A stretch of DNA of 64,000 nt from Halomonas getboli (GCF_023094245.1 NZ_JALMEW010000003.1:363847-427846), one strand, 5' to 3'; numbered from the stretch's first letter, positions 1 to 8,926 are shown. Numbers and translations: made by a program. The notes: generated by a model from the sequence alone, not told the origin.

Positions 1-225
1 GATGGCGCCGTAGTAGAGGGCGTCGAAGGCGACCAGGGTCGAATGCCAGTCGTCGGGCAGCATCTGGCCGTGCTCGAGGTAGTAGTCGCAGCTGGCGAAG
101 TCGAAGGCCTCGAAGGCCAGGTCGAGGTCGAAGCGGCGGGCGGCGGCCTCCAGGGCGCGCAGGCCCTCGGGCATGACTTCCTTGCCGATGCCGTCACCGG
201 CGAGCACGGCGATGCGCTGGGTCAT
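1..225 (-). CDS. ttuC: Tartrate/D-malate dehydrogenase, N-terminal part (cut by window edge)
   Basis: Only the first 75 codons are present; the rest lies before base 1. The N-terminus shows the isocitrate/isopropylmalate dehydrogenase opening (MTQRIAVLAGDGIGKEV) followed by a CDYYLEHGQMLPDDW stretch typical of the tartrate dehydrogenase/decarboxylase and D-malate dehydrogenase (TtuC/DmlA) branch. Family members use NAD and a divalent metal to oxidise and decarboxylate D-malate or tartrate in the cytoplasm. The ATG follows an AGGAG about 5 nt upstream. The divergent LysR gene at 319 resembles DmlR, the same arrangement as dmlA-dmlR in E. coli, which supports the call. D-malate and tartrate preference cannot be told apart from this fragment. 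Confidence 0.85.
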   Translation of the reverse strand, partial: MTQRIAVLAGDGIGKEVMPEGLRALEAAARRFDLDLAFEAFDFASCDYYLEHGQMLPDDWHSTLVAFDALYYGAI

Positions 226-318
226 GGGAACTCCTGTCGGGGAATGAGCGTAGGTCTAGTCTAGCGGCGGGCATGGCGGAGATAATCGGGGTAACATTCA
301 AGCCATTGTTGATTTCAG
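226..318. promoter_or_regulatory. Divergent promoter region between ttuC-like gene and LysR gene
   Basis: This 93-nt gap separates two divergent starts and must hold both promoters and the LysR operator. The part next to the LysR gene is comparatively AT-rich (taacattcaagccattgttg). No clear palindrome was recognised. Confidence 0.4.
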
Positions 319-1281
319 ATGGAGAATGCGGTGGCGCCCCTCGACGATCTGGCCTTCTTCCGGCGCCTGGCCCGGGCCGGCAGCCTGACCGCCACCGCCC
401 GGGAGCTGGGGCTGTCGCTGTCGGCGGTGAGCAAGCGCCTGCAGCGGCTCGAGGCACGCCTGGGCGTGTCGCTGGCGGCGCGTACCACCCGACGGCTGAC
501 GCTGACCGCCGAGGGTGAGCGCTATCTGGCCCGCGGCGGCGCCATCCTCGACGACCTGGCCGAGCTCGAGGAGACCCTTGGCGATCGCGGCGCCGAGCTG
601 TCCGGGCCGCTGCGCATCAACGCCACCTTCGGCTTCGGCCGTCGCCACGTGGCGCCGCTGCTGTCGGCCTTCTGCAGTCGACACCCGCGCCTGGAGGCGA
701 GCCTCGAGCTGACCAACTTTCCGCTCGGCCTGGCCGACCAGGGCATCGACATCGGTATCCGGGTCGGCGAGCCGCCGGACTCGCGTCTGGTGGCCCGGCG
801 CATCCTGGCCAGCCGGCGCGTGCTGTGCGCGGCGCCGGGCTACGTGGCCGACATGCCGCCGCTGAACGAGCCGACCGATCTGGCCCGACACCCCTGTCTG
901 GTGCTGCGCGAGATCGCCAGCGACTACGCGGTATGGCGCTTCGAGCGCCGCGACGTCTCGGACCAGGAGCGTGCGGTCAAGGTCACCGGCCCGCTGGCCA
1001 GCAACGACGGCGAGGTGATCCGTGGCCTGGCTCGCGAGGGCCATGGCATCGCCCTGCGCTCCTGGTGGGACGTGCACGAGGATCTGGCCGCGGGGCGCCT
1101 GGTCGAACTGCTGCCGAGCTGGCGGGGCGTGCGCGCGGACTTCCATGCCGTGTATGATCGGCGCCGCCATGTCCCGCTGCGGATTCGTGCCTTCATCGCC
1201 TATCTTGAGCAGGAGATGCCGGGACGCGTGCCGGCACAGGACGTGCTTCCGCAAGCCAGGCAAGGAGAGTCGCCACCGTGA
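319..1281 (+). CDS. LysR-family regulator, DmlR-like
   Basis: A 320-residue LysR regulator: N-terminal winged helix-turn-helix (about residues 8-66, with SLTATARELGLSLSAVSKRL as recognition region) and a C-terminal type 2 periplasmic-binding-like effector domain. It lies divergent to the tartrate/D-malate dehydrogenase gene, so it probably activates that gene in response to a hydroxy-dicarboxylate. The ATG at 319 has no clear ribosome site; a GTG at 331 preceded by GGAG is an alternative start that removes four residues. The last codons overlap the GTG start of the following glycosyltransferase gene by 4 nt, so the two may be cotranscribed, although their functions look unrelated. Confidence 0.85.
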   Translation: MENAVAPLDDLAFFRRLARAGSLTATARELGLSLSAVSKRLQRLEARLGVSLAARTTRRLTLTAEGERYLARGGAILDDLAELEETLGDRGAELSGPLRINATFGFGRRHVAPLLSAFCSRHPRLEASLELTNFPLGLADQGIDIGIRVGEPPDSRLVARRILASRRVLCAAPGYVADMPPLNEPTDLARHPCLVLREIASDYAVWRFERRDVSDQERAVKVTGPLASNDGEVIRGLAREGHGIALRSWWDVHEDLAAGRLVELLPSWRGVRADFHAVYDRRRHVPLRIRAFIAYLEQEMPGRVPAQDVLPQARQGESPP

Positions 1282-2603
1282 ATGTGCTGATGTTCACCAA
1301 TACCTATCTGCCCATCGTCGGCGGCGTCAGCGAGTCGGTGCAGCGGCTCAAGCGGCAGCTCCAGGCCGCGGGGCACAAGGTGCTGGTGGTGGCCCCGCGC
1401 CTGGAGGGGCAGCCCGACTTCGAAGCCGACGTGGTGCGGGTGGTCGCGGTCCAGCACTTCAACGGCAGCGACTTCTCGCTGCCGGTGCCGATCCCCGGTC
1501 AGCTCTACGACGCCATCGAGGCCTTCGAGCCGGACCTGGTGCATGCCCATCACCCTTTCCTGCTCGGCGACACCGCGGCCCGCGCCGCCGAGACCTACGG
1601 CCTGCCGCTGGTGTTCACCCACCACACCCTCTACGAGCACTACACCCACTACGTGCCGGGCGACTCGCCGCGCATGCAGCGCTTCGCCGTGGCCCTGGCC
1701 ACCCAGTACACCTGGCTGTGCGACGCCGTCATCGCGCCCAGCGAGAGCATCCGCGACCTGCTGCTGGCGCGGGACGGCAATCCCGAGATCCGCGTGGTGC
1801 CGAGCGGCGTGGATACGGCGCGTTTCACCCAGGGCGACGGCGCCGCCTGCCGGGAAGCGCAGGGCATTCCCGAGGACGCCTACGTGATCGGCCACCTGGG
1901 GCGGCTGGCCCGGGAGAAGAATCTGGTGTTTCTGGCCGAGGCGGTGTGCCAGGCGCTGGACGCGCGGCCGGAGGCCCACTTCCTGGTGGTCGGCGACGGC
2001 GATGCCGCCGAGGGCATGGCCGCGGTGGCCGAGGAGTGGGGCGTGGACGCGCGCGTCCACTTCACCGGGCGCCTGCAGGGCCAGGCGCTGATCGACGCCT
2101 ACCACGCCATGGACGTCTTCGCCTTCGCCTCCCACAGCGAGACCCAGGGCATGGTGGTGGCCGAGGCCATGGCCGCTGGCCTGCCGGTGGTGGCGGTCGA
2201 GGCGCCCGGCGTGGTCGAGGTGGTGGCGGACGGCGAGAACGGCCGCCTGCTGGCCGAGGACGACGCCGATGCCATGGCGGCGGCGCTGATCGAGCTCGGT
2301 GACGCCGCGGTGCGCAAGCCGCTGCATCACGGCGCCCTGGTGACCGCTGCCGACTACGACGAGCGGCTCTGCGCCGAGCGCTGCCTGGCCGTCTATCGGC
2401 GGGTGATCGCCCGCGGCGGCCCCTTCACCCACGCCGACGAGGGCGGCTGGGATCGGGTGCGCGGCCGGCTGGGCGCCGAGTGGCAGATGCTGCGCTATCG
2501 CGGGCGGATCCTGCGCCACCTGGTGCAGGAGGAGTGGGAGCAGGAGCGGCCCTCCTGGTGGCCCGGCAATCGCTCCGACGAGCCCGAACTGCCCTCCAAG
2601 TAA
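1278..2603 (+). CDS. GT4 family glycosyltransferase
   Basis: 441 residues with GT-B fold marks: an N-terminal glycine-rich loop (LPIVGGVSESVQRLKRQL), the IAPSES and VPSGVD segments in mid protein, and the C-terminal EX7E motif in HSETQGMVVAEAMAAGLPVV (about residues 288-307). Such enzymes transfer a sugar from a nucleotide sugar to a lipid or glycan at the inner membrane. The closest family look is to the diacylglycerol glucosyl/mannosyltransferase group, but the acceptor cannot be fixed from sequence. The start is GTG, overlapping the upstream LysR stop, with AAGGAG about 10 nt upstream. The tail after about residue 375 is a charged extension of unknown role. Confidence 0.85.
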   Translation: MNVLMFTNTYLPIVGGVSESVQRLKRQLQAAGHKVLVVAPRLEGQPDFEADVVRVVAVQHFNGSDFSLPVPIPGQLYDAIEAFEPDLVHAHHPFLLGDTAARAAETYGLPLVFTHHTLYEHYTHYVPGDSPRMQRFAVALATQYTWLCDAVIAPSESIRDLLLARDGNPEIRVVPSGVDTARFTQGDGAACREAQGIPEDAYVIGHLGRLAREKNLVFLAEAVCQALDARPEAHFLVVGDGDAAEGMAAVAEEWGVDARVHFTGRLQGQALIDAYHAMDVFAFASHSETQGMVVAEAMAAGLPVVAVEAPGVVEVVADGENGRLLAEDDADAMAAALIELGDAAVRKPLHHGALVTAADYDERLCAERCLAVYRRVIARGGPFTHADEGGWDRVRGRLGAEWQMLRYRGRILRHLVQEEWEQERPSWWPGNRSDEPELPSK

Positions 2604-2624
2604 GCCGCCCTCCATGTAGGCGGC
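2604..2624 (+). terminator. Weak hairpin after GT4 gene
   Basis: GCCGCC and GGCGGC arms (6 bp) around a 9-nt loop directly follow the stop codon. No T-tract follows, so it is only a candidate terminator for the convergent pair. Confidence 0.3.
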
Positions 2625-2679
2625 TCTGCAAGCGCGCCACTCTCTATCGTGCGAGCTCCTCGAGGCCGGCCGGTCCCCG

Positions 2680-3357
2680 TCAGCGGCGCCGGCGGCGATC
2701 GGCCCAGCGCTTGAGTCCGAACAGCAGCCCCGCCCCCAGCGCCAGCCCGCCCAGGGCCACGATCACTTCCTTGCGGCTCTCGGCGGCGGCCAGCTGTCCG
2801 AGCTGGCTGCCGAGCAGCGTCACCCCGGCGAGCCCCGGCAGGATGCCCAGGGTCGAGCCGATCATGTAGTCGCGAAAGCGCAGGTGAAAGGCGCCGGCCA
2901 TCATGTTGGTCAGGGTGAAGGGAGCCAGCGGCAGCAGGTTGACCAGCGTCATGGTGCGGATGCCGCGCCCCGAGAGGTAGCGCGACATCCCCTTGAGCCG
3001 CTGGCCGCCGTAGCGCAGCAGGGCATCGCGTCCCAGCTTGCGACCCACCCACCAGGTCAGCACCGAGGCGCTGAGCGTGCCGGCCAGGGCGTAGCCGAAG
3101 CCCCACCAGGGGCCGAACAGCAGCCCCGTCAGCGCCACCAGCAGGCTCAGCGGGAACATCACCAGCGAGGCGCCGGCGTAGACCGCCATCACCACCAGCA
3201 CCGCCCAGGGCGCGTCGCGCCAGGCCACCGAGCCCTTGGCCAGGGCCATCAGGCTGTCGACGGTCAGCAGGTCCTGCATGGCCAGCCACTGCCACAGCAG
3301 GCCGAGGGAGACGAGCAGGGTGAGGGTCAGGGCGATGAGGCCGAGGGATCGGGACAT
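2680..3357 (-). CDS. TVP38/TMEM64 (DedA-like) inner membrane protein
   Basis: 225 residues, mostly hydrophobic, with an N-terminal membrane segment (about 5-27), further spans near 52-75, 80-105, 150-175 and 195-213, and a basic C-terminus ending in RRRR. The central FGPWWGFGYALAGTLSASVLTW block and the following GRKLGRD are the conserved region of the SNARE-associated/VTT domain family. DedA/TVP38 proteins act at the cytoplasmic membrane and some scramble lipid carriers or phospholipids; the substrate here is unknown. It converges on the GT4 gene, and the pairing of a lipid glycosyltransferase with a VTT protein is suggestive but not proof of joint function. Confidence 0.8.
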   Translation of the reverse strand: MSRSLGLIALTLTLLVSLGLLWQWLAMQDLLTVDSLMALAKGSVAWRDAPWAVLVVMAVYAGASLVMFPLSLLVALTGLLFGPWWGFGYALAGTLSASVLTWWVGRKLGRDALLRYGGQRLKGMSRYLSGRGIRTMTLVNLLPLAPFTLTNMMAGAFHLRFRDYMIGSTLGILPGLAGVTLLGSQLGQLAAAESRKEVIVALGGLALGAGLLFGLKRWADRRRRR

Positions 3358-3417
3358 GGGGCGCGAGCTTCCTGTTCAGCGTCAGGCCACAGCATACGGC
3401 AGTGACGCCATGGCCCA

Positions 3418-3451
3418 AAGCCCCGGCGCCGCAGGACCGCGACGCCGGGCT
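3418..3451 (-). terminator. Hairpin after the dioxygenase gene
   Basis: AGCCCCGGCG pairs with CGCCGGGCT (one bulge) just downstream of the minus-strand stop at 3458. On the minus strand it is followed by TTTGGG, a weak T-run. Confidence 0.4.
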
Positions 3452-3457
3452 GGCGGA

Positions 3458-4627
3458 TCAGGCGTCGCGCGCCAGTACCCGCAGGCGGGACTCGCACAGG
3501 TCGAGGTCCAGGTAGGTGCCCTGGAGGTGGCGGCGGCCGCTCTCCGGGTTGAAGGCCTGGCGGCCGTGCAGTACCCGGCGGTTGTCGAAGGCGACCATCT
3601 GGCCCGGGGCCAGGGCGAATTCGAGCCGGTTGTCCGGATCCTGGGCCAGCTGCCAGAAGGCGCGGTAGGCGTCGTACCAGGCGTCGATCTGCTCCAGCGG
3701 CAGGCGCAGGGTGTCGCGGATCCAGTTGTTGAGGCGCACCTCGATGACGTTCCCGGCCGCATCGAGCGACAGCAGCGGGGCGGTCAGCACGATGTCGTGC
3801 GCCTCGTCCTGAAAGCGGAAGTCGATCGGCGTCTCGGCGAGGCGGCGGAACGCCTCCGGGGCCTGGCGACGCAGGGCCTCGGCCGCGGCGAAGCCGTCGA
3901 CGAAGGTCGACTCGCCGCCCTCGGCGTCGTTCTCCAGGCAGTAGAGCAGCTGGATGTCCGGCGGATGGCGCCAGTTCGGCAGGTCGGTGTGCAGCGCCAG
4001 GCCGATGGCGGTGTAGGCGGCGTTGTTGGGGGTGGGCTTGGAGCGAACGTCGAAGCGGGCGCCGAAGTTGGTGGCGCGCAGCGGGCCGATGCGGCCGGCC
4101 AGGCGGCTGACTTCCTCGTCGGCCAGCGGGCCGTCCTCGAGCAGCACCAGGCCGTCACGCAGCAGGGCGGTCAGCCAGGCGCGTTCGCCCTCGGCGCCGG
4201 CCACGAAGTCGGCGTGGGCGACGCTGACGGGGCGGAAGCCTTCCTGCCAGGGGCGGCGAGCCGGCACGGCGTCGCGGCGTGGCTGGCCGGGGCGGCGCTG
4301 GTGCAGCCAGCCGGCGTCGAAGCGGCTGACGTGGCCGTCGGCCCAGATCAGCGTCAGGTTGCCGTCCTCGAGGCTCGCCTCGAGCGTCTCCGGCACCTCG
4401 AGGCCCATGTAGAGGCGCTCGCGGGTGGTCGGATGGCGGCACTCGGGGCAGGCGCAGTGGTCGCGCAGCCAGCTCAGCGGAAAGGCGGCGCGCTCGCCGT
4501 CTTCCCAGGCCAGGGTCAGGCGGGTCGCGCCGGCGTCGACCTCGATCAGCCCGGCGCCGCCGGCATGGTCGTCGAGTTCGGCCATGGGCAGGCTGGGGCG
4601 TGCTTCGGCGGTCGGCGTGTCGGTCAT
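3458..4627 (-). CDS. Gamma-butyrobetaine dioxygenase-like 2-oxoglutarate/Fe(II) oxygenase
   Basis: 389 residues in two domains. The N-terminal DUF971-type domain has Cys58, Cys60 and Cys63 (DHCACPEC), matching the zinc-binding C-x-C-x2-C seen in gamma-butyrobetaine hydroxylase. The C-terminal TauD domain has the iron-binding HTD (about residues 214-216), a distal His in NRRVLHGRQAF, and the 2-oxoglutarate Arg further on. The family hydroxylates gamma-butyrobetaine to L-carnitine or acts on related trimethylammonium acids. The start is set by a strong AAGGAGGAG about 7 nt upstream; a longer frame would read through this ribosome site. The divergent LysR gene probably controls it. The exact substrate is not proven. 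Confidence 0.8.
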   Translation of the reverse strand: MTDTPTAEARPSLPMAELDDHAGGAGLIEVDAGATRLTLAWEDGERAAFPLSWLRDHCACPECRHPTTRERLYMGLEVPETLEASLEDGNLTLIWADGHVSRFDAGWLHQRRPGQPRRDAVPARRPWQEGFRPVSVAHADFVAGAEGERAWLTALLRDGLVLLEDGPLADEEVSRLAGRIGPLRATNFGARFDVRSKPTPNNAAYTAIGLALHTDLPNWRHPPDIQLLYCLENDAEGGESTFVDGFAAAEALRRQAPEAFRRLAETPIDFRFQDEAHDIVLTAPLLSLDAAGNVIEVRLNNWIRDTLRLPLEQIDAWYDAYRAFWQLAQDPDNRLEFALAPGQMVAFDNRRVLHGRQAFNPESGRRHLQGTYLDLDLCESRLRVLARDA

Positions 4628-4694
4628 GATCGGCTCCTCCTTCATGGATGCGACGAGGATGAAGGCTGGGCGCTGCGCCGACAAACGATTAATC

Positions 4695-4711
4695 TGGGGC
4701 CTATGACCCCA
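4695..4711. promoter_or_regulatory. Perfect dyad in divergent promoter (LysR operator candidate)
   Basis: TGGGG-N7-CCCCA is a perfect dyad of T-N15-A shape, between the divergent starts at 4627 and 4720-4738. Its position 9-27 nt before the LysR gene suits an autoregulatory LysR site. Confidence 0.45.
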
Positions 4712-4719
4712 TAAAATTT

Positions 4720-5613
4720 ATGACAGGCTTTTTCATGATGTCGCTGCCACCGCTGCTGTGGCTGCAGGCCTTCGAGGCCGCCGCCCGCACCCTGAGCTTC
4801 ACCGCCGCCGGCCACGAGCTCGGCGTCACCCAGGCCGCGATCAGCCAGCGGGTGCGCCTGCTCGAGGATCGCCTGGGCCAGCGGCTGTTCGTGCGCCACC
4901 CGCGCAGCCTGAGCCTGACGCCCGCCGGCCAGGCCTGGCTGCCCAGCCTGCAGGACGCCTTCACGCGGCTGGCCGAGGGCACCCAGGAGGTGTTCGGCGA
5001 GCCCGGCGAGTCGCCAGTGACCCTGCGTACCACGCCGGTGGTGCAGCAGAACTGGCTGGCCTCCCGGGTGGCGGCCTTCCGCGAGTCCCATCCCGACATC
5101 GCGCTGCGCCTGGTCAGCGCCATCTGGCCGGACGACTTCGGCCCCGAGGGCGCCGATCTGGAGATCCGCTACGGCCGCGGCGACTGGCCGGGCGTGGAAG
5201 CGCTGTCGCTGGGCCAGGCGGTGATGGTGCCGGTGTGCGCGCCGGCGCTGGCCGAGCGCCTGACGACGCCGGCGGACCTGGCCGGCCACACCCTGCTGCA
5301 TGCGGTGGGGTTTGCGGTGGGCTGGCCGGCCTGGCTGGAGGCGGTGGGCGCCGCGGGGATGGAGTCACGCTGTGCGGCGCTGTCCTGCGACAACCAGATG
5401 ATGACCCTGTCGCTGGCCGCCCGCGGTGCGGGCATCGCGCTGACGCACCGCCGGCTGGTGACGGAGCGCGACGATCTGGTCATCGCCCTGGACCTGCCGG
5501 TGGAAAGCGACGAGGGCTTCTGGCTGGTGCGACAGGCGCGGCGCCGGCCGCGCCCGGAGGCCGAACGGCTGTGGGCGTGGCTGGCGCGGGGGCTCGAGTC
5601 GCCGGCCGGCTGA
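4720..5613 (+). CDS. LysR-family regulator, GcvA-like
   Basis: About 297 residues. The N-terminal helix-turn-helix region reads LSFTAAGHELGVTQAAISQR, the style of the GcvA/AmpR group, followed by a LysR substrate-binding domain. The start is uncertain: ATGs occur at 4720, 4735 and 4738, and the ACAGG at 4723-4727 best serves 4735 or 4738, giving MMSLPP or MSLPP. It is divergent to the gamma-butyrobetaine-dioxygenase-like gene and probably regulates it. GcvA-type regulators often control betaine and glycine genes, which fits the neighbour, but the inducer is unknown. Confidence 0.85.
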   Translation: MTGFFMMSLPPLLWLQAFEAAARTLSFTAAGHELGVTQAAISQRVRLLEDRLGQRLFVRHPRSLSLTPAGQAWLPSLQDAFTRLAEGTQEVFGEPGESPVTLRTTPVVQQNWLASRVAAFRESHPDIALRLVSAIWPDDFGPEGADLEIRYGRGDWPGVEALSLGQAVMVPVCAPALAERLTTPADLAGHTLLHAVGFAVGWPAWLEAVGAAGMESRCAALSCDNQMMTLSLAARGAGIALTHRRLVTERDDLVIALDLPVESDEGFWLVRQARRRPRPEAERLWAWLARGLESPAG

Positions 5614-5628
5614 GCCGGAGCGGCGGAT

Positions 5629-7200
5629 CTAGTCGGACGAGGTGGCGATGAAGGCGTTCCAGCGCTCGGCGGGCACCAGGAAGTAAGTGCGTCCCCGGTA
5701 GGGCTGATGGAAGGCCGCCAGGGCCTCGCGGCGCGGCGAGGTGGTGCGTCGCGAGGCGATCAGGTAGCCCCCTGGATGGGCGCGGGCCCAGTCGGCCAGC
5801 GCTTGGTCGTGCTCGAATACCGCCAGGTCGGTGCTCAGGCGACCCAGGAAGCGGAACTGGTCCTGATAGTCGCCGTCATAGGCCAGCGGCGCGGCCTGAT
5901 GCTCCAGTCCGGCCAGCCGCTCGGCCATCGGCGACAGGTCGTAGTGACGCTGCAGGGTCGGCGACAGCAGCCACAGCAGGGCGAGCAGCGCCGCGGGCCA
6001 GGCCAGCACCAGCACCGCGCGCCGGGGCCGCCGGAACAGCCAGGCGGCGAGCCCCAGCGGCAGCAGGGCGCCGAGGCGCGTCCAGCCGGACAGCGGTTCG
6101 GCGGGCAGGGTGCGGGCGGCGAGCTCGGGCAGCGCCAGCATCAGCCCGGCGACCCCGGCCAGCAGCGCGATGAGGTACCAGGGGCGACCAGGCGGGCGCG
6201 CGACCAGACGTTCGGTGAGCCACAGGGCCAGGAAGGGCAGCGTCGGCATCAGGTAGTGGATCTGCTTGCCGCTGATCAGGCTCAGCAGCAGCAGTGGCGG
6301 CAGCACGCCCCAGGCGGCGAAGCGCTGCAGGGGCGTGGCCAGCCAGGGGCGCTGCCGACTCCACAGCGCGACCCAGGGCAGGCCCGCGGCGAGCAGCACC
6401 GGCAGATACCAGTACCAGGGGCGGGCGTGGTCGAAGGCGTCGACCAGCCGCCCCGTGGCCTGATGCCAGAGGATGGCGCCGGCATAGTCCGAGCCGCCGA
6501 CCCAGGCCGCCGGCAGCGCCCAGGCCAGGCCGATCAGCGCGCCCAGCAGGCTCGCTGCCAGCACGCCGCGGTAGGCGGCGGCCGTCGTCGGGCCTGCTGC
6601 CGGCCGCCAGCAGCGCAGGCCGAGCGCCAGCGGCAGCCAGTAGAGATACACCACCGGACCCTTGGCCAGCACCCCGAGGCCCAGGCCCAGCCCGGCCAGC
6701 CATAGCGCCCGGCGGTGCCCGCCGGTGAGATGGCGCACCAGGCCGTCGACGGCCAGCAGCAGGCAGGTGGTGAGCAGGATGTCGAACATGCTCAGCGGCA
6801 GGTAGAGCCACCACAGGGTGGTGCCGAACAGCACCAGCGGCGCCCACCGGGCCGTGGCGCGAGCGTCCGGGGCCAGCCGCCGCACGATGTCGGCCAGCAG
6901 CCAGAAGGCCCCGAGCCCCACCAGCGGAATCATCAGCCGAGAGACGAGCGTCGAGGTGCCGAACAGGGCCCAGCCGAGCTGGATCAGCCAGAACAGCAGC
7001 GGCGGCTTGTGGGCGTAGGGCTCGCCGTTGAGCAGCGGCACCAGCAGCGAGTGGTGCTGCCACATCTCCCAGGCCACCGACAGGTAGCGGGTCTCGTCGA
7101 TGGGCATCAGCGGCAGCGCGCCGACCCGGATCAGCAGGCTGGCGGCCCCCAGCAGGGCCGCCAGCGCGGTCCCGCCAAAGAGTGTCATGCAGGGGCGCAT
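5629..7200 (-). CDS. ArnT-like lipid-carrier-dependent glycosyltransferase (second copy)
   Basis: 523 residues from the ATG at 7200, a polytopic GT83/PMT-type protein. The first periplasmic loop has the acidic IDETRY motif and a GEPYAHKPPLLFW segment, as in ArnT. About 12 hydrophobic spans follow, then a soluble C-terminal periplasmic domain. ArnT-type enzymes move a sugar from undecaprenyl phosphate onto lipid A in the periplasm. The gene is last in a minus-strand operon (GT2, LAB_N, ArnT-like, this gene), starting 10 nt after the preceding stop. Sequence differs clearly from the neighbouring ArnT-like protein, so the two are not a recent duplication. Confidence 0.8.
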   Translation of the reverse strand: MRPCMTLFGGTALAALLGAASLLIRVGALPLMPIDETRYLSVAWEMWQHHSLLVPLLNGEPYAHKPPLLFWLIQLGWALFGTSTLVSRLMIPLVGLGAFWLLADIVRRLAPDARATARWAPLVLFGTTLWWLYLPLSMFDILLTTCLLLAVDGLVRHLTGGHRRALWLAGLGLGLGVLAKGPVVYLYWLPLALGLRCWRPAAGPTTAAAYRGVLAASLLGALIGLAWALPAAWVGGSDYAGAILWHQATGRLVDAFDHARPWYWYLPVLLAAGLPWVALWSRQRPWLATPLQRFAAWGVLPPLLLLSLISGKQIHYLMPTLPFLALWLTERLVARPPGRPWYLIALLAGVAGLMLALPELAARTLPAEPLSGWTRLGALLPLGLAAWLFRRPRRAVLVLAWPAALLALLWLLSPTLQRHYDLSPMAERLAGLEHQAAPLAYDGDYQDQFRFLGRLSTDLAVFEHDQALADWARAHPGGYLIASRRTTSPRREALAAFHQPYRGRTYFLVPAERWNAFIATSSD

Positions 7201-7210
7201 GGCGGGCTCG

Positions 7211-8926
7211 CTAGTCGTTCGTCCGGGGCAGGGTGGTGGGCGCCACGAAGAGCGGCGCGGCCTGGGCATCGCCCTGGCAGGCGGTGAAGGCCGTGCCGGG
7301 GATCAGCCACCAGGCTTCGCTGTTCTGCACGCCCATGTCGCGGGCCTGGGCGAGGTCGGCGCAGGCGATGGCCTCGTCGCGGTGCTGGGGCACCAGCATC
7401 CAGCGCTCGTCCGGGGCCGCGTTGAGCCAGGCGAAGGCGCGGGCGAACTGCTCGGCGTCCGGGGTGTGATAGCCGAAGTGGACCATCGGCTGACGCGCCT
7501 GGAGCAGGAACTCCTCGTCGAAGTCGGGCATCGCCAGCCAGGCGTCGGGGCCGGTCTGCGCCACGGCCGCGGCCATGAAGTCGCGGGGCGAACGGGCGTG
7601 ATCCATCAGCGCGTAGCCCCAGGTCGACCAGCTCAGCCAGAACACCGCCAGCCAGGCCGAGAGCGTCACCAGACCGCGACGCGGGCGGCCCCAGGCCAGC
7701 AGCCCCAGGGCGGTGAGTCCGAGCAGGCTCCACCAGGCCCAGGGCACGACGCCGTGCTTCTCGGCGAGATCGGCCAAGGCCGGCAGCCCCAGGGCGCCGA
7801 GCACCCCGGCGGCGAGGAAGACGACGCCGAACAGCGCCAGCACGGCGCTGCCCAGCCAGTGCAGCCGCGGCCGGCACAGCAGGCCCGCCAGCAGCGGCGC
7901 CGAGGCCAGCACCAGCAGCGGCAGGGTCGGCAGCAGATAGACCCCGCGCTTGCCCGGCGACAGCGAGAAGAAGGCGATGATCATCACCAGCCCGCCGAGG
8001 GGCAGCAGCACGCGGGCGTCCAGGCGCTTGCCGCGCCGCCACCAGGCGGGCACCAGCCAGGGCAGCGCCAGCACCATCGGCAGCCAGGCCCAGGGGATCA
8101 CCTCCGCCAGGAAGTAGTACCAGGGCTTCAGGTGGTGCCAGGAGTCGGCGTAGCGCTCGCCGGTCTGCTTGAACAGGATGTTGTCGCGGTAGGCGGTCAG
8201 CAGCGGATTGTCGCTGAGACTGGTGGTGATCGCCATGGGGCCGACCCACAGCAGCACCACGCCGAGCAGCACGGCGAGTCCCAGGCCGAGGTCGCGCCAG
8301 GTGGGGCGCGTCGCCTGGCCGCGCCAGGCCAGCAGCGCCCAGAACGGCACCATCAGCAGCGGCAGGAAGCCGACGCCCTTGGTCAGCACGCCCAGGCCCA
8401 TGCCGGCGCAGCCGATCAGCCACCAGCGGCGATCGGGGCCGAGCAGGGCGTGGCGCATCAGGCCGTAGGCGCCGAGGGTGATGAAGCCGGTGACCAGCAT
8501 GTCGATCTGGGCGGTGCGCGCCTGCAGGCCGAACTGGAAGCACGACAGCAGCGCCAGGCCGGCCAGCCAGGCCACGCGGCGGCCGTAGAGGCGATTCGAC
8601 AGGTCCATGACCAGCCCCAGGGTGCCCAGGGCGCCGAGCAGCGAGGGCAGCAGGAAGCCCAGGCGCACCGAGCCGGTGAGCTGGATGCCGGCGGCGATGG
8701 CCCACATGAAGATCGGCGGCTTGTCCGGATAGGGCTCGCCGCCGCGGAACGGAATCCAGAACTGCCCGGTGCGGATCATCTCCAGGGCGTTGAGGGCGAA
8801 GCGCGGCTCATCGGCGGGCCAGGGGTCGCGCAGGCCTAGGCCCACGCCGAGGAAGATGGCGGCGAGGCCGAGCAGCCACCACCAGGAGAGGGACGGAAGA
8901 CGGTGAAGGTAGGCGGGACGCGTCAT
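7211..8926 (-). CDS. ArnT-like lipid-carrier-dependent glycosyltransferase (first copy)
   Basis: 571 residues, GT83/ArnT family. After one N-terminal membrane span come the catalytic-loop motifs WPADEPRFALNALEMI and GGEPYPDKPPIFMW, then about 11 more spans and a periplasmic tail. It resembles ArnT (about 550 residues in E. coli) in length and motif order, more so than its downstream partner. It should transfer a polyprenyl-phosphate-linked sugar to lipid A or another envelope glycan. It sits between the LAB_N gene and the second ArnT-like gene. The classic arnB, arnA and arnD genes are not in the window, so the donor sugar need not be aminoarabinose. Confidence 0.85.
   Translation of the reverse strand: MTRPAYLHRLPSLSWWWLLGLAAIFLGVGLGLRDPWPADEPRFALNALEMIRTGQFWIPFRGGEPYPDKPPIFMWAIAAGIQLTGSVRLGFLLPSLLGALGTLGLVMDLSNRLYGRRVAWLAGLALLSCFQFGLQARTAQIDMLVTGFITLGAYGLMRHALLGPDRRWWLIGCAGMGLGVLTKGVGFLPLLMVPFWALLAWRGQATRPTWRDLGLGLAVLLGVVLLWVGPMAITTSLSDNPLLTAYRDNILFKQTGERYADSWHHLKPWYYFLAEVIPWAWLPMVLALPWLVPAWWRRGKRLDARVLLPLGGLVMIIAFFSLSPGKRGVYLLPTLPLLVLASAPLLAGLLCRPRLHWLGSAVLALFGVVFLAAGVLGALGLPALADLAEKHGVVPWAWWSLLGLTALGLLAWGRPRRGLVTLSAWLAVFWLSWSTWGYALMDHARSPRDFMAAAVAQTGPDAWLAMPDFDEEFLLQARQPMVHFGYHTPDAEQFARAFAWLNAAPDERWMLVPQHRDEAIACADLAQARDMGVQNSEAWWLIPGTAFTACQGDAQAAPLFVAPTTLPRTND

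Noticed and set aside
1200..2615. Minus-strand open frame of 471 codons opposite the GT4 gene
   Set aside because: No recognisable domain, and it runs through the conserved GT4 coding frame and its GTG start.
5629..8926. The two ArnT-like genes as a recent tandem duplication or a split single gene
   Set aside because: Each has its own complete catalytic loop and full set of membrane spans, and their sequences differ throughout.
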